Shown here one piece after another: positions 56,282-64,000 of a stretch of DNA of 64,000 nucleotides. The DNA is taken from assembly GCA_961205875.1 (NCBI GenBank), contig OY540810.1:34224001-34288000 (forward strand), given 5' to 3'. Numbering within the stretch: the first letter of the stretch is position 1; each line of letters begins with the position of its first letter. The notes under the pieces were generated by a model. It was not told where the DNA came from. It searched no databases and saw only the letters and a list, made by a program, of their open reading frames with translations. The translations under genes were made by a program, and so were the position numbers. Origin of the DNA: Sialis fuliginosa (Eukaryota > Arthropoda > Insecta > Megaloptera > Sialidae).

Positions 56282-57480
56282 CCTTTCATATTTCTTAGTT
56301 CAAGGGTTGATGAGACAGTGAATGAATTATATCATGTTATTTTTCTGTTCAATCTTTGAATTTTTAATTTCAAAATAAATCTACCACGCATTCTTGAAAT
56401 GTCAGTGTTAAATTATAAATTATTGTTTTTATTTTATGTATGTATATCTTGTTTCGTATATTTTTAAACGTAAAAGTAACAGTAAAATGTTCTAACATCT
56501 AACAAAAATATTTATTTTCACAATAACACATGTAAAATCATTCGAATATTTGTACTACGAAATGTTTTCATAAATTAATTTGAATAAACTGCTAATTCTG
56601 CAGACATTTAAAATTTTACTGTTATTTTTGCATACATAAAAAACAATTCTAGTATATCGTAAGATAACGCATGTAGGTATATGTAGTGTGTTGATATTTA
56701 TTCCTTAGATCTTTTATATGTGTAGATTTAATTTTATTAAAAATAAATTTATTTTTTATTATTTGTTTGATGGTTTATTGATGATTACATCATATATTTT
56801 AACAAATAAAAGTTAAATATGTTATTCTTATAATTAGATAAAAATATTTGACATATCTGAGTAATTCAGATACCAAAGCGATTAATTTCACGGATGGTTG
56901 ATTTACTGAAGTAGGTACCACTTGATATTTATAATTTGTATTTTTCTTATTAGTCTGATTTTTAAAACATCCTGTATTTCATATCTGAAAAGCTCATATA
57001 CACATTTAATCAAAATGTCTATCAAAAGCTGACTAAACATAGGAAACAGTTTCATCGATTTTAAATTATTCATATTTACCGCCATTTTAAACCGCTGGGA
57101 ACTAAATGGAATCGAATTGGATTCCCTTTTGGGAAATAAATCAGTGACAGTCTATTTTAACACATCTGTTTATGGCATCACAGGAAAACTGGCCAATTCG
57201 AGTGGGTAATTCAAAATAAATTGCAAGATTAAATCACGTTTGTGACTATTTTGGTGATTTTTAAATTACACATATTTGTATACTCATATGTCAGTGTCCA
57301 TTATGTTTCAATTAAAATTCACAAGATTTAATAATAAAATACAATTCCTTTATCAAACAGAGATAGTTTGATGTCCACACTTTAAAAAACTAATGAGTGT
57401 ACTCGACCAAGGGGTGCAGGGGTAGTTTTACAGGAGATGAAAGGGGTGAAATATTTTGTTCGAAAAATCTTTTTTTAAAT
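56282..57480. other. AT-rich DNA without a recognised feature
   Basis: No repeat partner or exon detected. Confidence 0.45.
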
Positions 57481-57483
57481 TAT

Positions 57484-57580
57484 ACATTTATAACATTTGA
57501 ATATATCCCCGTAATGACGTAATTGCAACGCAAACGCTGATTGGGCAAGGAGCTACTGAGACTTCCTTGTCTTTATACAC
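57484..57580 (+). repeat. Diverged single arm of the 38815-39269 element family
   Basis: TTGAATATATCCCC, AATGACGTAATT, GCAAACGCTGATTGGGCAAG and TTCCTTGTCTTTATACACCT follow the right arm of the young element in order. The CRE palindrome and the E2F-like word are mutated while ATTGG is retained. No partner arm is nearby. Confidence 0.8.
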
Positions 57581-57584
57581 CTTA

Positions 57585-60420
57585 TCACAGTACTTGATTA
57601 TTGTAGTATTTTCCAGAAAGCCAAATAAAATCGTTTAATCAAATTTTTAAATGTATTGGATTTTTTTCTACTTTTTGTACGTTGTACAACATTTATTATC
57701 AATCGATTTTAATGTACATTAATTGCTTATATTTAATTTGGAAATATGCTTCCCTATCGAGTAACTAATATTCACCCAATAATGTCAATATTTAGCCCCC
57801 TCGAAACTACGAAACTTTTGTGTAAAACATTTTTTCTGAAAATTCGTTATTTTGTAATAATCCACTGAAAAGTCTTTAAAAAAACACCCGGTATATATTA
57901 ATTTTGTTTGGAATAATTTATACAATACAAAAAAAATTAATAACATCATAATTACTTGAACTGAATATAGATCCAATCAATTTTACTCAAAATAATTGAG
58001 AAATATTTGCGGTTTCAATATTGAGGATGGTGAATAGAAAAATGTTGAGAACCGCCCGTCAAATTGAGGTAATGCGCATATTTACAAAATATGATACATA
58101 TCTGATACAATTACTATAAATACTACGCAGTAAAATCAAAGATGCATAGTCTATTGTATGTACAGATAAACCCTAATGAATGCGCCAAGTGGAGGGGGTA
58201 AGAAGCGCGCATATAACGGTAAAAACCGGTACGGAATGATTTTAAATAATTAACAATGTTGTCTGCAAATTGTATCACTTATGAAATAGAAAAATGTGTA
58301 TTTAACCATCTAACTATCGTACAATTCTCACGCGTGGTATTTTGATTGGTGCGAAAAAAATCTGTTTAAGGTTTAGAGATAATTCGCGCCTACGGGCCTA
58401 CTTGTAAATGCCGCCAATTAAAAAAAAGTAATAATAAAAATCAAAAGTGTACCTTTTATTTTCAAAGCGGTATTTTTGTATGGTTTAAGCCGGATATATT
58501 CATAAAGTTTTTTGTATTTTATTTATTGCATTGATTGAATGTTCTTTTAAATTAATTTCAATAAAAGATGCCAAGATTTTATGTTAATTTTTGACTTCTG
58601 AAAATTATCTATTACAAGACCATATATTATAGGTATTTTAATTTATAGAATATTATATTATCCAATTTTATTGGCAAATAAATGTTTTCATCGCGAAACA
58701 AGTTCTTTTTAAAATTTCCAAATAAATCTATAATAATATAATCTATAAAAAATAAAAATACAATATAAGTTTATTGCCCCATTCTATTTTCAATATCAGA
58801 GAATATAAACTAAATATATAACTAATATTTTAAATTGTACCTTGAGATCTTTTAACTACATTTATAATAAGATTATATATTTTTTTATTCATTCGACCAC
58901 ATAGCTTAAATCTAACTGCATGTATATTTTTATCACTGTATTTAATACACGTTTTGGCTGTCGAAAAAATAATAATAAAAATGTATTAGGTAATAACGAA
59001 AGCCAAATTAATTTCTTTCCATTCGGTTGTTCTAAATACCTGTAATGTTGTTTTACTGATACGAATCTAATTGCGCACATACATATATGTGTTTTATAAT
59101 TCGCTTTACAAACGGATGTTGGGAATCGTGTGCTGGAGGAAATTAAACCAATCATTTTAGTTCTGTTATACTCAAATATATGGGTATTTAATAACTTACA
59201 TATAATTACATTTGTAAAAGGTACTTTATTGTTTCTAGATTAGATCGATTGTTAATTTTTTTGGTTGAGTCTTTCAAGAAACGTTTTTGTTTATTTTTAA
59301 ATTCGTTCTAATTGGTTGATGTATTTACCTATTGTTTTTTATAATAGCTGTGTCCTTGTAGTCGTATTTTCCGACAAGAAGAGTTGATATAAATCTAGAA
59401 GTCAAAAACAATTATTGAAAAAATAAAAACCACACATAGACGGTTTGTCTTGAAAATATCACGATGATTTTTTTTTTAATACAAAAATTGGAAACAGATT
59501 TTGAAAATACTTATAGAACTTTTGTACAAATTAATGAGAATAGATTTATATTTTTAGGAAAATAAGTATAAAAACAATTTTAAAAACAAATATGTAATAA
59601 TGGATGACTACTGTCCACCAAATGGTGTACTTTGTACTCGATTATGTATGGAATCAATTAGATTTTTGCATGTTTGTAACATTTGTGGATTACGAAACCA
59701 TACCTATATTTTTATTACTGATTTAATCAGCTGTTGTATTGTGATACATTCCAACTTCCTCAAGCCAGTGTTACAGACTACTCACAAATATTCAATAGGA
59801 TTAAGGTGAGCTTCCAGACAATCTTATTACCTTTTTCTCTGCAAAAACATTCTTTATTTTCTTCAAAGTTTTGTTGGAAAATATCTTATTTTGTATTTAT
59901 TTTTTTAGCCGTGGGATTTTTCCTATAATTATTTTATACTTTTCACTGTTCATTATGACAGAAGCCTAATGTCTAGTCTTGTAAAAAAAAACTTGTAAAA
60001 AAGTCATGTAAAATAACCCCAAAATATGTTTAGCTTTAATGTTTCATTTTCGAATTGATGTGGAATTTTTGTTTGTTCACTTTAAATTGCACAAGTACAT
60101 GAAACAGAGTTTAAGTGACTTGAAATGCTTTACTTGAAGTACATTTGAAAAAAGCAAAAAGTGCTTAATACTTGTGACAGTTCTTATATGTAGTATAATA
60201 AAAATAGTATTTTTTTATAAAATAAAAAGTAATGTTTAATTTTTTAATGTACATTGTAACAGATATTCGATATTCTGATTTTAGTAATTGTAGACTAATC
60301 TTTATTTAAAATTCTACACTGTACAATGTAAAGGTAAGACATTAATGTAACCTATAATTTAAAAATCACATCTACAATTCAAAATTGCTATACTAATCAA
60401 CTGCGTAAGATATCTCTGAA
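57585..60420. other. AT-rich DNA without a supported gene
   Basis: A single terminal-like word, ACACCCGGTATATA, lies at about 57885. Balanced patches at about 58165-58235 and 58325-58420 contain GCGCGC-type words but no paired repeat. Frames at 58889-59155 and 59600-59928 are not recognisable. Confidence 0.4.
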
Positions 60421-60660
60421 AGAGATGGTCAGAACAATGTACCGGAACCGGCACAGAAACAATGAGAAAAATAAGAAGAACAAATTAAAACTCCAACTAA
60501 TACAAACTGTAGCGACAACAGAAGGTCAGCACTGATATGTTTATTATCCGACCAACAGCGCATAAAACCATTCGACGACGTTGGTACAAATGAACAGAGA
60601 CGCCGCTGCCTCCTGGTGAGCGGATGGCGAACTTCTGTCAACCATTTAGGGTCATCGGTG
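60421..60660. promoter_or_regulatory. GC-balanced candidate regulatory element with CTCF-like motif
   Basis: Composition rises in CGACGACGTTGG and GAGACGCCGCTGCC. On the minus strand at 60606-60619, TCACCAGGAGGCAG matches the CTCF core at 12 of 14 positions. A 70-codon minus-strand frame crosses the block but is not recognisable. A GTGAGC donor-like word on the plus strand at about 60616 leaves an untranslated exon possible. Confidence 0.3.
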
Positions 60661-61270
60661 AAAACTCAAATGGCAATAAGTTGTTGATGCTTTGTCAATA
60701 TTTATATCGTTTAAATGAAACTGGGATTTCTTTCAAACTTATTTTTAATATTTTTACTCTTGTATTTTATCTTTAAGCTTACATATTTAAACTATTTAAT
60801 GTATGTACGTACGTTACTTAAAAATAGTCGCTTATGAAAGTGGTGTTTTTTCTCCTTTTTTGTTGTAAATATTTGTATACGTTTTCGAAATAAAAGCTTA
60901 AAATTTGAAATTTCTACTTCTCGATGATTTTTGTAGATTGAAACTTCAACCATTTCCCGCAGAGTTATGGAGAAAAGCAAAAAAAAACAAAAGTTATTTG
61001 ATATCCAAGTAAAAATCGTCACTCTGAATTTGGGATTTTTGAGAAAGTTATGAGTTTGACTAAAAGTTGAAAAATAGAGATTTTAAAATTTAAAATGCAT
61101 TTTTTGATTTTGATAGTTACAAAGTTTTGAAGAGCTATTGTCCTTTTTCTAAAAATATTTTGATTTTTCACTGATTGTCTCTGAAAACATTAAAAATTTG
61201 AATTGGATAAGTGTTAAATCTTTTACAGAGATAAAATAACTGTTTCTTGGCTTCTGGATAACATTTACAC
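60661..61270. other. AT-rich DNA without a recognised feature
   Basis: A-rich, T-rich low-complexity stretch. TTCTTGGCTTCTGGATAA at about 61243 weakly resembles the arm of the 48107 foldback. Confidence 0.4.
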
Positions 61271-61276
61271 TACTTA

Positions 61277-61580
61277 TGTCGGGTATTATGAAGAATTTGT
61301 TTGAAAGCAAAAATTAAAAAGGTATCAAATCGTTATGAATTTCCTCGTGATTTGTAATAAATGTATAATAATGTAAATTCTATATGCATTTTATGAGGTA
61401 AACTTGTCATCACTTATTTTAAATCGCTGATTTCAACTAAATGCTCATGCGTTAAGGTCATTCATTCATATATATCATACTATTTATTAGAAATTAGAAG
61501 TGTCAGTGGGTTGTCATTTATATTTAATAACTCGCAGATTAACTTAGCTTATGCTCGCGATAAAATTATTTATAATAACA
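61277..61580 (+). mobile_element. Miniature inverted-repeat element, family B, copy 4 (decayed)
   Basis: The left tip TGTCGGGTATTATGAAGAAT is preceded by TTA. The inside follows 22119-22430: TAATAAATGTATAATAATGT, TATGCATTTTATG and GCGTTAAGGTCAT. The right tip is badly mutated (ATTTATAATAACAG). Confidence 0.75.
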
Positions 61581-62218
61581 GAAATTTGTTGTAGTTGTAT
61601 GTTATGCTAATGTTCCAAAGCTTTCATAATGAAATGACCTTGATGTGGTAAAAATGCGACATATATATACCTACCTAGAAATTTGAAGGAACATACCGTC
61701 AATGAATAAAATATTACTCAAACATAACGGTCATTGTAGTATTGTCAACTTTATAAATTTGAACGGGTCAGTTTCAAACTAATTTACTAAAACGGGTTTT
61801 GTTCATTCTAAAGCTATAATTATACTGTTCTCTTGTGTAGATATGTATACGAAGATATGTAGAAATACCTACAAAACGAATTTCTGACCTTGTTATTAAA
61901 ATTCAATACCTTTAACTAAACAATAGTTCAATAAATCAAATACTGCACGTTTAAAAAATGAACGAAAAAAAAACTTGTTAGACTGGTATTTTTACTGCAA
62001 TATTGTGTCATCTGGATTTAGTATTTTAATGTGACATTATTTTATTCGCGTTAAAAATGTATGAAAAAATGTGTTAAAATACGCCGACATGATGTTATAA
62101 ATAGACATACTTGTTTTTTTTAATTTATTTAAATAATTTATTTGTATGTGTTTCTGGAATATTCCGATTAGAAGTATTTTAAAATATAATATGTTGAAAA
62201 TGAGGAATTATTTTATTA
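61581..62218. other. AT-rich DNA without a recognised feature
   Basis: No repeat or exon supported. Confidence 0.45.
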
Positions 62219-62226
62219 GGTATTTT

Positions 62227-62427
62227 CAGTGGCACGTTATATAAGTCGGGGGCCTTAAAGCAGAGTAAATATTCGGGGCCCACATTTTTTTCCGAACAAT
62301 TTTTTTTACAATTTTATAATTAGTCCTTCAAAAAATTTAAATTTTACAATACCTATATGCCTTTTTTGCCTTTTTGCAAGAAAAAGGACTTCACCAGAAT
62401 GATGTCTAACCATTTAACGCCCCACTG
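62227..62427. mobile_element. hAT-type miniature element (201 bp)
   Basis: The left tip is CAGTGGCACGTTATATAAG and the right tip, reverse-complemented, CAGTGGGGCGTTAAATGG. Flanks GGTATTTT and AGTGTTTT agree at six of eight positions. Non-coding. Confidence 0.65.
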
Positions 62428-62435
62428 AGTGTTTT

Positions 62436-62815
62436 TTTTGTAAATGTAATAGAAGTAAAATAATTTTAACAATAATATTAAAAGTTATCTATTGCATATT
62501 TCTTAGTTCTTTTCTCTTTGGAAACTAATACATTTGAACGCTAAATCCGTCCTTATTTTTAATTATTCTATCTACGAATTTCAGCAATTTATTTTGTATA
62601 CTGTATCCACAGAATATAACCTAATTCAACACCCTGCATAAAAATAAAAATACAAACTTTTATAAAACTGGATATAAAGGAAATAAATAAAAATTATTTT
62701 ATGTTTCCATTTAGCTTTCAATAAGCTGTCTGAAAAAGCTAAGCCAGTAGACAAAAATTCATGTGGAAGAAGAAGAAGAACTTTCAATAAATATTGCGGT
62801 TTCTGCTGTGATAAT
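62436..62815. other. AT-rich DNA without a recognised feature
   Basis: A GAAGAAGAAGAAG run lies at about 62766. The minus-strand frame at 62626-62820 is not recognisable. Confidence 0.4.
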
Positions 62816-62817
62816 AC

Positions 62818-62860
62818 CAAATCGATGCAGCTTACACCCAGAAGTCAAGATTCATTTTAA
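62818..62860 (+). repeat. Single arm related to the foldback at 48107-48262
   Basis: GCAGCTTACACCCAGAAGTC followed by AAGATTCAT matches GCGGCTTACACCCAGAAGCC then ACGATCCAT of the foldback's right arm. The other arm and the hammerhead-like loop are not seen here. Confidence 0.55.
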
Positions 62861-63379
62861 TAAATTTGATAGTTTCTGGAGATATTCGTTTTAACTTTTG
62901 AACCACATCATAAAATGTAGTTACACAATATTAAATATTTTTTAAACTACAATATTAAAAAGTACGTTATATTGATTGATTGATATACTTGTTTCCTTTT
63001 AATTGGTTTGGCATTTATATATGTTTATTAAACTTATGAATATGAATAACATTTAAAAACCGCAATCGAATTATCCAAAAGTAAAATATCTGATACTTTT
63101 CAGTGAAACAAAACTGCAACTTATCTGGTTTGAAAGAATTGGATTCTCAGAACGTTTGTTGTTGTCAGATTTAAGATATATGTTTTAGCAATGCTGCCAA
63201 CCATATAAATAAAATAAAATAAAGCATACAGGATATATTTCATTTGTGAACGTGTGGTTTATGTAGACTGAGACATGTGTTCTCAGGAACTCAAGAATAT
63301 AAAACTAAATTCAATTTTTATTTATACTATAATCAGTTATTTTGATGGTAAAACTCATAAAAATGTATCGACTGTATGC
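62861..63379. other. AT-rich DNA without a recognised feature
   Basis: No gene or repeat recognised. Confidence 0.45.
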
Positions 63380-63625
63380 ATGGGCGTAGCCAGGATTTTG
63401 TTCAGGGGGGGGCAAATTTTTTTTTTATGAAACCGATTGGTCGACGTGTTTTGCCTAGGACCCCGAGGTAATGAGAGAGGGGTGAGCAAAAAAAGCTCTC
63501 ACATTATTATGGTAACCTAACCTAAAAAGTTTTATAAAAAATTTTTTTAATAAAAATATTTTCAATGGGCCTCAAATTTTTGGCGTCTGGGACCTCGAAA
63601 TGTGTAAGAACGGCTCTGATAAATG
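63380..63625 (+). mobile_element. hAT-like remnant with GGGCGTAGCCAGG tip
   Basis: CATGGGCGTAGCCAGGATTT and a following G-run (63380-63415) look like a hAT-type left tip. On the other side CAGAGCCGTTCTTACAC (minus strand, about 63618) could be another element's tip, as it does not match. Between them are GACCCCGAGG-type patches. Boundaries are uncertain. Confidence 0.35.
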
Positions 63626-64000
63626 GCCATTAATGTAAATAAAATTTGGTAAATCCTTTTTTTCTTAAATTAAATTCTATCGTTTCGTTGCAACTTGGAA
63701 CTTTGGCTCGTGAAAATCCATGATTTTCATTAACTTAATAAATCAATTTTTTGGTGTGTTCTTGATTATTATCGAGGAATTGTAAAAAAGCTATGAAAAA
63801 ATTAACAATTTCATTATTTATTATATCTCTAGATAGGTGCGCAAAAAGTAACAATGAAAAAGAATTCTTTTTTTTCATTTCTTCTTTTATTTTCGTCACA
63901 TTTTTTTCAATTAAATTTATATGTATGTGCATATCTTTTTGAAGACAAAATCCTCTACAAAAATGTACTCTACGTTGCTATTTTGGTGTTTTTTTTTATT
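63626..64000. other. AT-rich DNA at the window edge
   Basis: No feature supported; the minus-strand frame at 63735-63932 is lysine- and isoleucine-rich from A/T runs. Confidence 0.45.

Noticed and set aside
1..64000. CRISPR arrays, bacterial operons or viral genomes
   Set aside because: No regularly spaced repeats with unique spacers, no bacterial-style gene packing and no recognisable viral reading frames; composition and transposons indicate an animal chromosome.

Overview
This 64 kb window is strongly AT-rich animal DNA, most probably from an insect with a repeat-rich genome. The clues are a MADF-like fragment inside a Harbinger-type transposon, TTAA-flanked piggyBac-type and many hAT-type miniature elements, Helitron-like ends with a CTAG terminus, and eukaryotic splice signals. 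The species cannot be named from the sequence. No operons, ribosome binding sites, rRNA, intact tRNA, CRISPR array or complete protein-coding gene is visible. The longest open frames are about 110 codons and none is a recognisable intact protein, so the window reads as intergenic DNA or the inside of very large introns.

Gene-like signals are sparse. The best is a GC- and CpG-rich patch at about 7.47-7.64 kb holding an exact match to the ciliary X-box (RFX) consensus, followed at 7776 by an ATG in good context and 11 codons that run straight into a GTGAGT splice donor. A second CpG-rich patch at 42.35-42.50 kb has a palindromic RFX-like site. Possible small exons lie at 1291-1349, 35546-35559 (14 nt) and 47118-47187. 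GC-balanced islands in the AT-rich background, candidates for regulatory elements, lie near 13.4, 15.5, 22.8-23.0, 26.4, 30.0, 34.2 and 60.5 kb.

Most of what can be read is transposon debris, much of it non-autonomous. hAT-type elements with 8-bp duplications lie at 270-441, 21049-21598, 26641-27100, 31597-31940, 39672-40516, 45504-45700 and 62227-62427. PiggyBac-type elements lie at 2880-3119 and 6103-6583. Two multi-copy miniature families occur: family A at 122-248, 13992-14128, 20143-20261 and 24450-24546; family B at 22119-22430, 29276-29480, 30478-30789 and 61277-61580. TA-flanked elements lie at 4371-5044, 19161-19858, 21123-21315 and 25978-26212. Helitron-like elements lie at 14440-15318 and 24050-24372. 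A young 455-bp element with 130-bp arms lies at 38815-39269. A Harbinger-like element at 39613-41163 carries a MADF-like remnant and was itself hit by a hAT element.

The most unusual signal is a small family of foldback loci carrying a hairpin motif that resembles a decayed hammerhead-ribozyme core (a CTGANRA-like box, a stem-loop, then CGAAACGTT or a close variant). One copy at 48107-48262 sits inside another repeat whose uninterrupted relative is elsewhere in the window. The other notable item is the 130-bp arm of the 455-bp element, which packs TATA-like, CCAAT, E2F-like and CRE motifs like a mobile promoter.
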